This document shows, in pieces, positions 56,238-64,000 of a stretch of DNA of 64,000 bases. Under the pieces are notes generated by a model. The model had not been told where the DNA came from. It was given only the letters and a program-made list of their open reading frames with translations, and did not search any database. The DNA is taken from positions 276,563-340,562 of the forward strand of contig NZ_JANLNV010000058.1 of the NCBI RefSeq assembly GCF_025465935.1, read 5' to 3'. Source of the DNA: Pseudomonas sp. 7P_10.2_Bac1. Its GTDB lineage: Bacteria; Pseudomonadota; Gammaproteobacteria; Pseudomonadales; Pseudomonadaceae. The position numbers and the translations under genes are program-made. Each line of letters begins with the position of its first letter. Position 1 is the stretch's first letter.

Positions 56238-56307
56238 TCTGTTAAGATGTAAAACTTTGTAACTCATTCTCGGTTACGCAGTTCCTCATCTGGAGTACTC
56301 GCAGATC

Positions 56308-58422
56308 ATGCGCAAAAAGTTCACCCTGCCAACGTCAGCCCTGACGCTGGTCGCTTTAGGTATTTTCAATCACGCCTTCGCCGCTCAAAGCACCGTCGAC
56401 TTACCTGCTACCACGGTCAATGCTGCCGACAACGAGGAGGACTCGCCTGAGGGCTATCAGGGAAAACCCAGCGCCACCACCACCCGCCTCAACCTGACCG
56501 CGCAACAAACCCCGCAGGGCGTCACCAGCATCAAGCGCGAGCAACTGGATGACTTCAAGCTCAACAGCATTCGCGATGTGCTGGACAATACCCCGGGCGT
56601 GAATGTGCAGAAGGTCGAAACCGACCGCACCTACTTCACCGCACGCGGCTTTGACATCACCAACTTCCAATACGACGGCATGGGCATGCCATTGAACAAC
56701 GGGCTGCTGGTGGGTGACATCGACATGGCGCCTTACGAGCAAGTGGATATTCTGCACGGCGCCAACGGCTTGATGAGCGGCACCGGCAACCCGTCCGCCA
56801 CCGTCAACTTCGTGCGTAAACGCCCCACCGCCGATACCCAGGCCACCGTCAGTATCAGTGCCGGCTCGTGGGACAAGCGCCGTGAAGACATTGACGTCTC
56901 CGGGCCGCTGACCGATTCAGGCAATGTGCGCGGGCGACTGATTTACGCAAACGAAGTGGGCAACTCCTACCTGGACCGCTACTCCCGCGAAAAGAATATT
57001 TTCAGTGGTTTGCTGGCTTTCGACCTGACCGACAGCGACACCGTGACCGTCGGCGTAGAAGACCAGAAATCCAACGCCAACGGCGCCAGCTGGGGTGCGC
57101 TGCCACTGGTCGATGCCAGCGGCAACCCGATTCACTACCACAGCACCCGCTCCAACATTGCCCAGCCGTGGGTGTATTGGGATGTGCACACCACCCGCGC
57201 CTTTGCCGAGTGGGAACACCGCTTCGAGAATGACTGGAAATCGACGCTGACCCTGACGGCGATGGAACACCGTGAAGACACCAACATGTTCTACATCTAT
57301 GGCAACAGCGCATCGCCCACCGGCTATACCGGCTTGGCCTCCAAGTATAAGGACGATACCCGCGAGCTGGATGGCGACCTCTCTTTCAGCGGCCCGTTCA
57401 GCCTCGGCGGCCGGGAGCATCAGTTGACCTTCGGGGCCAACGTGGCGCGCTCGCGCACTCAGGAAACGTCGCTGTACGGCACGTCGTCGTACTACACCTC
57501 GGTCTCGCTGCAAGACGCCTTGAACGGCGACATTCCCAAGCCGACCTACAACATTGCCGATCCTGACGCGACCTCGAACTACACCGACCGCCAGAAAAGC
57601 CTCTATGCCGGTGCACGCTTCAACCTCACCGACGACCTGCACCTGATTACCGGTGCGCGCATGCTCAGCGCCGACAGCGATGGCGAAAACTATGGCACCG
57701 GCCGTGATGTGCGCATTCATGGCAAGGTCACGCCTTATGCGGGCGTGGTTTACGACCTGACTGCGCAATACTCTCTGTATGCCAGCTACACCAAAATCTT
57801 CAACCCACAGTACGACCTGAACACCCAGGGCAAGGTCATCGACCCGCTGGAAGGCAAGAGCTATGAGGCCGGGATCAAGGGGCATTTGCTGAACAACAAG
57901 CTGGATGTCTCGGCCGCGGTGTTCCATACCCAGCAAGACAACGTCGCGACCTATGCCGGCTTCAACCCGGCACTGGGTGGTTACTTGTACGACGGCATGT
58001 CGTACAAGAGCAGCGGGATTGAACTGCAAGCGTCTGGCGAGCTGGCTCCCGGTCTGCAAATCAGCGGCGGTTACACCTACGTGTATATCACCAACGCCGA
58101 TAACCAGCGGGGCAACAAGTTCATCCCGCGCAATGCCTTGACCTCTTCCCTGACCTACCAGTTGCCAATGGAGCCCAAGGTCAAGGTCGGTGGCAGCCTG
58201 AAATGGCAAAGCAAGATCGAGAACGACACCACACCGGCTGCCGATCAGGCCGCTTATGCACTGGTGGGCCTGATGGCCAGCTATCAGATCGACTCGCACT
58301 GGAGCACCCAGCTCAACCTCGACAACCTGACCAACCAGAAATACCTGGACAGCGTGCGTTACGACCAGAGCAACTTTGGCGACCCGCGCAATGTAACGGC
58401 ATCGGTGAGCTGGAAGTTCTAA
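56308..58422 (+). CDS. TonB-dependent siderophore-type receptor
   Basis: A 704-residue outer-membrane receptor with a signal peptide (MRKKFTLPTSALTLVALGIFNHAFA) and a TonB-box-like LPATTVNA. The plug (TPQGVTSIKREQLDDFKLNSIRDVL; TRGFDI-like TARGFDITNFQYDG; GANGLMSGTGNPSATVNFVRKRP) is of the FhuE/FpvA-like siderophore class, but there is no N-terminal signalling domain. The barrel ends in phenylalanine (SWKF). It is 162 bases downstream of nikE with its own AT-rich promoter, so it may import an iron or a nickel chelate. Confidence 0.9.
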   Translation: MRKKFTLPTSALTLVALGIFNHAFAAQSTVDLPATTVNAADNEEDSPEGYQGKPSATTTRLNLTAQQTPQGVTSIKREQLDDFKLNSIRDVLDNTPGVNVQKVETDRTYFTARGFDITNFQYDGMGMPLNNGLLVGDIDMAPYEQVDILHGANGLMSGTGNPSATVNFVRKRPTADTQATVSISAGSWDKRREDIDVSGPLTDSGNVRGRLIYANEVGNSYLDRYSREKNIFSGLLAFDLTDSDTVTVGVEDQKSNANGASWGALPLVDASGNPIHYHSTRSNIAQPWVYWDVHTTRAFAEWEHRFENDWKSTLTLTAMEHREDTNMFYIYGNSASPTGYTGLASKYKDDTRELDGDLSFSGPFSLGGREHQLTFGANVARSRTQETSLYGTSSYYTSVSLQDALNGDIPKPTYNIADPDATSNYTDRQKSLYAGARFNLTDDLHLITGARMLSADSDGENYGTGRDVRIHGKVTPYAGVVYDLTAQYSLYASYTKIFNPQYDLNTQGKVIDPLEGKSYEAGIKGHLLNNKLDVSAAVFHTQQDNVATYAGFNPALGGYLYDGMSYKSSGIELQASGELAPGLQISGGYTYVYITNADNQRGNKFIPRNALTSSLTYQLPMEPKVKVGGSLKWQSKIENDTTPAADQAAYALVGLMASYQIDSHWSTQLNLDNLTNQKYLDSVRYDQSNFGDPRNVTASVSWKF

Positions 58423-58430
58423 AAGCAGCT

Positions 58431-58458
58431 GCAGGCTTGCCCTATCAGGCAAGCCTGC
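58431..58458. terminator. Hairpin between convergent genes
   Basis: GCAGGCTTGCC (58431-58441) pairs perfectly with GGCAAGCCTGC (58448-58458) around CTATCA. It lies between the stops of the TonB-dependent receptor and the hydrolase gene and can serve both; no T-run is present. Confidence 0.65.
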
Positions 58459-58471
58459 CGCGCATCCCTCA

Positions 58472-59344
58472 TCAAGCGCGTGGCAGCACTGCCAGAATCC
58501 GCTCGGCAATGTGCTCGGCATGGGTTTGCAACGCGAAATGGCCGGTGTCCAGCAACTCCACCACCGCATGGGGGTTATCGGTTTTATAGGCATGAGCCCC
58601 CGGCGGGATGAAAAACGGGTCGTGCTTGCCCCAAATCACCAGCGTCGGCACCTGCGCGACCTTGAAAAACGACTGGAAGCGCGGGTACAGGGTCAGGTTG
58701 TTGCGGTAGTCGAGGAACAGGTCCAACTGGATCTCGTCATTGCCGGGTTGCTGCATCAGCAACACGTCCAGCATCCAGTATTCCGGAGCGACCCGCTCGG
58801 GCGTTACAACGCCATGCAGGTACTGATAACGCGTCCCTTCCAGGCTGAGCACTGCCTTGCGAATGACCTCGCGGTTGGCCGAACTCGGCTCACTCCAATA
58901 CGCGCGAATCGGCGCCCAGGCATCCCCCAGCCCTTCGAGATACGCATTGCCGTTTTGTGAAACCAGCCCAGTGATGCGCTGTGGGTGCGCCAACGCCAGG
59001 CGAAAACCCACAGGCGCGCCATAGTCGAACACATAAAGTGCATAGCGGCTGAGCCTCAACGCATCGACGAAATGCCCCAGGGTGATCGCCAGATTGTCGA
59101 AGGTGTACTCATAACCGCGCTCTGGCGGGACTTCGGTGAAACCAAAACCCGGTAAGTCCGGCGCGATAACCCGGTAATGAGACGCCAGCAACGGAATCAA
59201 ATCGCGAAACATATGCGATGAGCTGGGAAAACCATGCAGCAACAGCATCACAGGCGCCGACGGGTCGCCTGCTTCGCGGTAAAACACACGCACACCGTCA
59301 GCCTCGACGTGCTGATAACGCACCGCAGGGGTTGAAATCGACAT
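58472..59344 (-). CDS. Alpha/beta hydrolase, epoxide-hydrolase-like
   Basis: A 290-residue alpha/beta hydrolase. Start at 59344 (MSISTPAVRYQHVEADG) follows GAGGAG. The oxyanion motif HGFP is at residues 37-40. The nucleophile position is aspartate (Asp107 in FDYGAPVG), as in epoxide hydrolases and haloalkane dehalogenases, rather than serine. The late acid and base are in WGKHDPFF and DTGHFALQTH. It is divergent from a CGNR regulator with two copies of a palindrome between them. Substrate unknown. Confidence 0.88.
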   Translation of the reverse strand: MSISTPAVRYQHVEADGVRVFYREAGDPSAPVMLLLHGFPSSSHMFRDLIPLLASHYRVIAPDLPGFGFTEVPPERGYEYTFDNLAITLGHFVDALRLSRYALYVFDYGAPVGFRLALAHPQRITGLVSQNGNAYLEGLGDAWAPIRAYWSEPSSANREVIRKAVLSLEGTRYQYLHGVVTPERVAPEYWMLDVLLMQQPGNDEIQLDLFLDYRNNLTLYPRFQSFFKVAQVPTLVIWGKHDPFFIPPGAHAYKTDNPHAVVELLDTGHFALQTHAEHIAERILAVLPRA

Positions 59345-59359
59345 AAAGACACTCCTCAA

Positions 59360-59389
59360 GTAACCGTTCAAATTGATTTTTGGGGTTAG
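59360..59389. promoter_or_regulatory. 30-bp palindromic operator, copy 1
   Basis: GTAACC, four bases, AAATTGATTT, four bases, GGTTAG. It begins 16 bases from the hydrolase start. Twenty-four of 30 bases are shared with copy 2. Confidence 0.7.
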
Positions 59390-59414
59390 CTTTTTAAAAA
59401 CTGACCGCAAACTT

Positions 59415-59444
59415 GTAACCTGTCAAATTAATTTATGCGGTTAC
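59415..59444. promoter_or_regulatory. 30-bp palindromic operator, copy 2
   Basis: GTAACC, four bases, AAATTAATTT, four bases, GGTTAC. It starts 55 bases after copy 1 and ends 73 bases before the regulator start. The outer arms are perfect. Confidence 0.75.
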
Positions 59445-59516
59445 CAATCTCAATTTTGTAACTACACAAGCAAGCGAATGGCGGTTACGATAGCGCAGTA
59501 CTTTCGAGGACTGACC

Positions 59517-60107
59517 ATGAACGCTACCCCCACCGCTACACCGCTTGAGCCTTATGTGCTGGCAGATGATCCCGTACTGGACCTGCTCAACACCCAAGCC
59601 AATGTCGATGCCGTGCCCGTGGATTTTTGGCAACACGATGCCGACGTGACCCGATGGCTGGTGCGCCTGGGCTGGTTCAGGGAGGGTGAAATACCTGAAT
59701 TTGAAGCAGGTGCCCTGCTGGCTGCAGCCAGGCACCTGCGTGAAGTGATCCGTGGCTTGCTGGAACAGCGCAAGGCCGGACAGCTGGGTGATCCCGCGGC
59801 GCTAAACGCCTTTTTGCGCAAGGCGGTCAGTTATCCGCAATTGCTCTGGACCGCACCCGGTGAGCTCAATCTGCACCGTCAGCGCAAACAGCAAACCCCC
59901 GAGCAGTTTCTGGCTCCGCTGGCTGAAGCTGCGGCAGATTTGCTGGTCAACGCTGATTTTGAGTTGATCCGCACCTGCGAGCACCCGGAATGCGTGCTGT
60001 GGTTCTACGACCGCACCAAGGCGCACAAACGGCGCTGGTGCAGCATGGCGCTGTGCGGCAATCGCCATAAGGTGGCGGAGTTCCGCAAGCGCAAACTGAA
60101 GCCCTAG
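59517..60107 (+). CDS. CGNR zinc-finger regulator (ABATE domain)
   Basis: A 196-residue protein. ATG 59517 follows GAGGA; a longer frame enters the operator region. The N-terminal part (YVLADDPVLDLLNTQANVD, VTRWLVRLGWF) is the ABATE-type domain, and the C-terminus carries a CGNR zinc finger (TCEHPECVLWFYDRTKAHKR, then WCSMALCGNR). Such proteins are presumed transcription regulators. The pair of palindromes between it and the hydrolase makes it the likely controller of both. Confidence 0.9.
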   Translation: MNATPTATPLEPYVLADDPVLDLLNTQANVDAVPVDFWQHDADVTRWLVRLGWFREGEIPEFEAGALLAAARHLREVIRGLLEQRKAGQLGDPAALNAFLRKAVSYPQLLWTAPGELNLHRQRKQQTPEQFLAPLAEAAADLLVNADFELIRTCEHPECVLWFYDRTKAHKRRWCSMALCGNRHKVAEFRKRKLKP

Positions 60108-60131
60108 CGATTATGCCCAGAGGGGATCACA

Positions 60132-60584
60132 TCACCCCTTTGCTGCACTCGGCACCATGCGAAAGGCCACACCCAAGCGGTTATAGGCGTTCATCAGCCC
60201 AATGGCATAGGTCAATTCTGCCACTTCCTTATCATTGAACTGGCCAGTGACCGCGTCATAGTCGGCTTGAGGCACGCCGGTCTGGGCAACCCGCGTAACG
60301 CTTTCGGCCCACGCCAGTGCGGCCTGTTCGCCTGGGGTGAACAGTGCTGGGGCTTCCTGCCATACCGGCACCAGCACCAGTTTGTCGACGGTCATGCCCT
60401 GCTTCAATAAATCACGCGAATGCAGATCGATGCAGTAAGCACAGCCATTGATCTGCGATACACGTAGGTACACCAGATCGATCAGCGCTTTTGGCAGAAC
60501 GCTGTTTTGCAGTGCCATGTGCACACCGCCAAAGGCTTTGTAGCCTTCAGGGGAGGCCTTGGAATAGTCAATACGCTTGCTCAT
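60132..60584 (-). CDS. AhpD-like carboxymuconolactone decarboxylase family protein
   Basis: A 150-residue protein. Start at 60584 (MSKRIDYSKASPEGYKA) follows AAGGG. The redox motif Cys48-x2-Cys51 with His55 (NGCAYCIDLHSRD) is that of AhpD-type peroxidase-related proteins. Divergent from a MocR regulator, an arrangement frequently seen for these genes. Probably a small thiol peroxidase or alkyl-hydroperoxide reducer; the substrate is unknown. Confidence 0.9.
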   Translation of the reverse strand: MSKRIDYSKASPEGYKAFGGVHMALQNSVLPKALIDLVYLRVSQINGCAYCIDLHSRDLLKQGMTVDKLVLVPVWQEAPALFTPGEQAALAWAESVTRVAQTGVPQADYDAVTGQFNDKEVAELTYAIGLMNAYNRLGVAFRMVPSAAKG

Positions 60585-60649
60585 GCTCAGCCCTTGCTTT
60601 GATAAATGGAGTGACGGCATAGTGCGATTTCTTGGCCCTATCAGAAAGA

Positions 60650-60681
60650 GCCATGATCAATCTCTATGACCAGGCCATGAT
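60650..60681. promoter_or_regulatory. Direct repeat in the MocR/AhpD divergent region
   Basis: GCCATGAT occurs at 60650-60657 and again at 60674-60681, 24 bases apart, each followed by a similar AATC/CCATC. MocR regulators often bind direct repeats, so this is a candidate site. Confidence 0.4.
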
Positions 60682-60705
60682 TCCATCACCTGCACAGGCC
60701 CCCGC

Positions 60706-62124
60706 ATGGCCACCACAGTCCTGAGCCTGTCGGGGCTTGACCCGACATCCAGCGAGCCGATTTACCGCCAATTGTATTGGCGCTTTCGCGAAGCGATCCA
60801 CAAGGGCCTGCTCAAACCCGGTGACCGGGTGCCCGCCGCCCGAGCCCTGGCCAAAGAACTAGGGCTGGCCCGTGGCACGATCGACAGCGCCTATTCACTG
60901 CTCACCTCGCAGGGCTACCTGCAATCACGCGGCCAGGCCGGCACGCGGGTGGCCTACGGAATTTGCGACACAGCCTCTGCGCCCTTGGCCACGGCGCAGC
61001 CACTGGCATTGCAACAGCAGACGATCCGCCAGCCGTCGCCCCTGCTGCCGTTTCAAATGGGTGTGCCCGCGCTGGATGCCTTCCCCAGAAAGATCTGGGC
61101 GCAAATCAGCGCCCGTTGTGTACGTGCTACCCATTCACAGGACCTGGCGAATCCTTCGGCCTATGGCTTGCAAGCACTGCGCGCCGCGATTGCCACCTAT
61201 CTACAGGTTTCGCGTGGTATCAGTTGCTCACCCGCCCAGGTGTTTATCACCGCCGGCTATCGAGAGACGTTGTCGCTGATCGCCCATGCCGTGCTCACCC
61301 CCGCAGACCGGGTGCTGATTGAAGACCCGGGCTATCCGCCGACCCGGCGACTCTTGGAAGGTCTGCACATCACCCCCGTGCCGATCCCTGTGGATCAGGA
61401 CGGGCTGTGCGTTGCAAGGGCACTTGAAGCTGGTCACCACGCCCGCGCTGCCGTAGTCACTCCCGCGCACCAGAGCCCACTGGGCGTGTCACTGTCTTTG
61501 CCACGTCGGCTGGCGTTGCTGGAGTGGGCGCGGGAGCAACAGGCATGGATTGTCGAAGACGATTACGACGGCGAATACCGCTACGTCAGCCGCCCTTTGC
61601 CCGCGCTCAAAAGCCTGGACCGCGACGGTCGAGTGCTTTACAGCGGCACCTTCAGCAAAGTCCTGTTCCCGGCCATGCGCCTTGCCTACGTAGTCGCGCC
61701 AGAGGCACTCGTGGAGCGTTTTGAACAGACCTGCGAGGCCTTTCAAAGCGGTTGCCCGGAGTTGAGCCAGGCCATTGTTGCCACCTTCATGGCTGAGGGC
61801 CATTTCGCTCGCCATATCCAGCGCATGCGCAAGCTCTACAGCGAGCGCCGGACCATGGCTGTCAATGGGCTGAAAAGCGTACTCGGCGAGCAGATTCAGA
61901 TCGATGCCAATCCTGGAGGGATGCACCTGATCCTGCGGTTACGCCCACCACAATCAGACCGAGTGATGGTGCAACGGATGCGTAAAACGGGCTTGTTTGC
62001 CGAAGCATTGAGTGAATGGCAACAACAGGGCGAGCCCGCCTCGGGCCTGCTACTCGGCTTTGCCAATATCGACTCGCTGGCCACCGCCCAAGCCCTGGCC
62101 AGACGCATCCTGGCGTTGATGTAA
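60706..62124 (+). CDS. MocR-family (GntR/aminotransferase) transcriptional regulator
   Basis: A 472-residue PdxR/MocR-type regulator. A GntR winged helix (residues about 15-80; EPIYRQLYWRFREAIHKG, ARALAKELGLARGTIDSAYSLL) is joined to a class I aminotransferase domain. The PLP lysine is Lys318 (SGTFSKVLF) and VEDDYDGEYRY holds the ring-binding Asp. Enzymatic activity is usually lost in this family; PLP or amine binding controls DNA binding. Probably regulates the divergent AhpD-like gene. Confidence 0.93.
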   Translation: MATTVLSLSGLDPTSSEPIYRQLYWRFREAIHKGLLKPGDRVPAARALAKELGLARGTIDSAYSLLTSQGYLQSRGQAGTRVAYGICDTASAPLATAQPLALQQQTIRQPSPLLPFQMGVPALDAFPRKIWAQISARCVRATHSQDLANPSAYGLQALRAAIATYLQVSRGISCSPAQVFITAGYRETLSLIAHAVLTPADRVLIEDPGYPPTRRLLEGLHITPVPIPVDQDGLCVARALEAGHHARAAVVTPAHQSPLGVSLSLPRRLALLEWAREQQAWIVEDDYDGEYRYVSRPLPALKSLDRDGRVLYSGTFSKVLFPAMRLAYVVAPEALVERFEQTCEAFQSGCPELSQAIVATFMAEGHFARHIQRMRKLYSERRTMAVNGLKSVLGEQIQIDANPGGMHLILRLRPPQSDRVMVQRMRKTGLFAEALSEWQQQGEPASGLLLGFANIDSLATAQALARRILALM

Positions 62125-62177
62125 AGCCGTGCCGCTATTTGCAACACGGTGTCATCGAGCGCAGAGACATTACAGGC

Positions 62178-62858
62178 CTACGATGAATGCTCCATGCTTT
62201 GCGCCCGCACGCCTGGAAGAGTCAGGATGCTCTTGAGCATTCCTGCCGACTCATAACGGGTGGTTTTTCTGAGTTCGAGGACGATGTTTTCGACCGAAAT
62301 ATCCGGGCCTTCATAGATGATCACCTGCTTGATGCGGTCTGCACGCTCGCCCAGGAGTTCGTCGAGCACTTGGCGGGTCACAGCGCCTGTGGGCGCAATC
62401 AGCTTGATCACGTGGGTCTTCAAATAACCGCGGTATTTGCGCTCCAGCGGTGTGACCGTCATCAGGATGAACAGAATCAGCGCGGTGGCGGCGGCAGCAA
62501 GCACGTAAAGCCCGCCGCCTACCGTCATGCCAATCGCGGCGACCACCCACAAACTCGAGGCAGTGGTCAGCCCTTTAATCACGTCCCCGCGCATCATGAT
62601 CGACCCGGCACCGAGAAAACCGATGCCACTGACAATTTGCGCGGCAATCCGAGAAGGGTCCAGACGCGTGCCGGGCATGGTCAGCGCCTGTTCAAAACCA
62701 TAAGCCGATACAACCATGAACAAACAAGAACCGGCAGCAACCATCATGTGAGTGCGTAAACCGGCCGTCCAAAACAAGTGCTCTCGCTGAAAACCTATCA
62801 AGCTGCCAAAAAATGCAGCCAACAGCAAACGCGTGCACATTTCCCACTCAGAAATCAT
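62178..62858 (-). CDS. MgtC/SapB family membrane protein
   Basis: A 226-residue protein with four to five N-terminal membrane helices carrying MgtC/SapB motifs (AAFFGSLIGFQREH, GLRTHMMVAAGSCLFM, SGIGFLGAGSIMMRGD, GLTTASSLWVVAAIGMTVGGG) and a C-terminal cytosolic domain of about 80 residues. MgtC proteins support growth in low magnesium or in macrophages. Transcribed toward the MocR gene; no magnesium riboswitch leader was recognised upstream. Confidence 0.9.
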   Translation of the reverse strand: MISEWEMCTRLLLAAFFGSLIGFQREHLFWTAGLRTHMMVAAGSCLFMVVSAYGFEQALTMPGTRLDPSRIAAQIVSGIGFLGAGSIMMRGDVIKGLTTASSLWVVAAIGMTVGGGLYVLAAAATALILFILMTVTPLERKYRGYLKTHVIKLIAPTGAVTRQVLDELLGERADRIKQVIIYEGPDISVENIVLELRKTTRYESAGMLKSILTLPGVRAQSMEHSS

Positions 62859-62939
62859 GAAAACTCCTCAAACCAACTACCTGCTGATGCAGTCCAAGCC
62901 ACCAGCATAGTCAAGGATTTCAAGTGCATAGGACATTAT

Positions 62940-63629
62940 TCAGCGCAGCGATGGCAGACCGTAGGCGCCAAGATCGAACTCCGGCAATTGACGAATAATC
63001 AAATCCGCGTGGTGATATTTACTGTCGGGCATGGCTGCATCGGGGACGGCAATCGCCGTCATATTCGCAGCCTTGGCAGCCGTGACGCCAAAGGGTGAAT
63101 CTTCAAAGACCAGGCAATCTTGCGGGGCAACCCCGAGGCGGCGAGCAGCGGTCAGGAAAATATCGGGAGCGGGTTTGGCAGCGCCCACTTGCGGGTCATC
63201 GGCCGTCACGATCGTGTCAAACAGCGCGAACCACTCGCGGTGCAACGTGGTTTTGTGGCCAAAACCGCTGCTGGTTGAACTGGTACCCACAGCAATCGGA
63301 ATGTTGTGCGCCTTCAAGTGCCTTACCAGCGCCTCGGCGCCGGGCATGGCGAGTGCCTTGGAGAAGTGTTCAGCCATCAATGGCTCGCGGGCCTTGAGAA
63401 ACTCTTGCCAAGTGATAGGTAATTCCAGGGCCTTGACGATGTACTCAGCCAGGTCCTGAGCCCCGCGCCCGATGATGTGCTGTTTGATGTTCCAGTCATA
63501 CGTGCGGCCATAGCGTTCGACCACGATCTGTGTGACTTCGGAGTAGATGCCTTCGGTATCCAGCAACAAGCCGTCCATATCAAAAATCACGGCCTTGATC
63601 GGGCCGACAGCATTACGCGGTGTATTCAT
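62940..63629 (-). CDS. HAD-superfamily hydrolase, subfamily IA
   Basis: A 229-residue HAD phosphatase. Start at 63629 (MNTPRNAVGPIKAVIFDMDG); a longer frame lacks support. The catalytic DxD is Asp17 and Asp19 in FDMDGLLLDTE; GTSSTS (motif II), K in GAAKPAPDIF (motif III) and FEDSPFGVTAAKAA (motif IV) follow. It resembles GS1-like phosphatases such as pseudouridine-5'-phosphatase and yeast glycerol-phosphatase relatives. Substrate unknown. Confidence 0.92.
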   Translation of the reverse strand: MNTPRNAVGPIKAVIFDMDGLLLDTEGIYSEVTQIVVERYGRTYDWNIKQHIIGRGAQDLAEYIVKALELPITWQEFLKAREPLMAEHFSKALAMPGAEALVRHLKAHNIPIAVGTSSTSSGFGHKTTLHREWFALFDTIVTADDPQVGAAKPAPDIFLTAARRLGVAPQDCLVFEDSPFGVTAAKAANMTAIAVPDAAMPDSKYHHADLIIRQLPEFDLGAYGLPSLR

Positions 63630-64000
63630 CACAACAGATCCGTGGTGGAAGGCGAATGGATGAGGCACCTTAACTGGCGGGCTTGTCAGAATGCCAGTGG
63701 GCGCACAAAAGTTTCCTTGGGGAGTTAGTTGGTGCCGAAGGCTGCGTTCTGGCATGAAGCGCTTTTTATTGGATCGGTGTACATATCCATTGGATGTATA
63801 ACGGCGATCTACGGATTTCGCCCTTACGGCGAGGCAGTTTTGTATGACTCACCCACATAGGTAACAGTTTTTAACTGGCACGCCGCCACGCAGAAACTCT
63901 ACTCGGCCTCCCGAAGGGGCGGACAGATCAGAAACCAAATCAAAAGATCGCAGCCTGCGGCAGCAGGCCGTGTGGCTTTTGATCTGGCTCTTGATCTGGT
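63630..64000. other. Intergenic region at the right edge
   Basis: No gene is recognised in the last 371 bases. It holds a short palindrome ATCCATTGGAT near 63785 and a REP-type hairpin near 63939-63983. The gene beyond it is outside the window. Confidence 0.6.
63939..63983. repeat. REP-type hairpin, second family
   Basis: ATCAAAAG and CTTTTGAT form the outer arms, and GCCTGC (63953-63958) with GCAGGC (63963-63968) the inner stem. It resembles the hairpin at 36209 (GATTGCAGCCT). Confidence 0.65.

Noticed and set aside
56917..58593. A 558-codon open frame antisense to the TonB-dependent receptor
   Set aside because: Same artefact; it would also span the hairpin at 58431 and the end of the hydrolase gene.
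63780..63803. Short palindrome ATCCATTGGAT at the right edge as an operator
   Set aside because: The gene it might serve is outside the window, and an 11-base palindrome alone is weak evidence.

Overview
The window reads as a chromosomal segment of a Pseudomonas species, probably of the fluorescens/fragi lineage. This is judged from gene content and order (nadK–phosphoesterase–rhomboid–yeaC–DUF2797–pepN, pfeR-pfeS-pfeA-pfeE, a creatinase locus), from coding density and GC-rich codon use, and from repeated REP-type hairpins built on GGAGCGAGCTTGCCTCGCGATC. No rRNA, tRNA, CRISPR array, integrase or transposase is visible. The species call is inference.

Layout. 1-6636: a BatABD-type aerotolerance operon (MoxR ATPase cut by the window edge, DUF58, DUF4381, two VWA proteins, BatD). 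6758-12227: sbcD, sbcC and a GST-like gene with overlapping stops and starts. 12340-15396: a membrane-anchored catalase-family peroxidase and a cytochrome b561, divergent from an ECF sigma factor and its membrane anti-sigma; both divergent promoters carry the same GGAATAA-N14-CGTCT element. 15616-17395: a small secreted protein, a lactonase-like beta-propeller and a DUF5629-like gene. 17466-22142: a 1558-residue protein resembling the DUF6543/dermonecrotic-toxin-domain proteins of Pseudomonas, the clearest accessory gene here. 22448-30091: housekeeping genes (pepN to DUF1853). 30185-33751: a second cytochrome b561, a PLP-dependent deaminase and a stand-alone PBP2.

34075-38962 holds an orphan TauA-like binding protein and a creatine-use locus: a GlxA/CahR-type regulator, an MHS-family transporter, and a creatinase whose active-site residues match the known enzyme number for number. 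39207-44469 is the ferric-enterobactin system (two-component pair, outer-membrane receptor, periplasmic trilactone esterase) with a good Fur box in front. 44896-50709 contains four unrelated MFS transporters. 50712-56145 is nikR divergent from nikABCDE, with a near-consensus NikR operator between them. A TonB-dependent receptor follows at 56308. 58472-63629 contains two regulator/enzyme pairs transcribed divergently (an epoxide-hydrolase-like enzyme with a CGNR zinc-finger regulator, and an AhpD-like protein with a MocR regulator), then an MgtC-like membrane protein and a HAD phosphatase.

The most informative signals are regulatory: the twin ECF promoters, the NikR operator, two copies of a 30-bp palindrome between the hydrolase and the CGNR regulator, and a 28-bp palindrome between creA and pfeR. 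All were read by eye; no database search was run.
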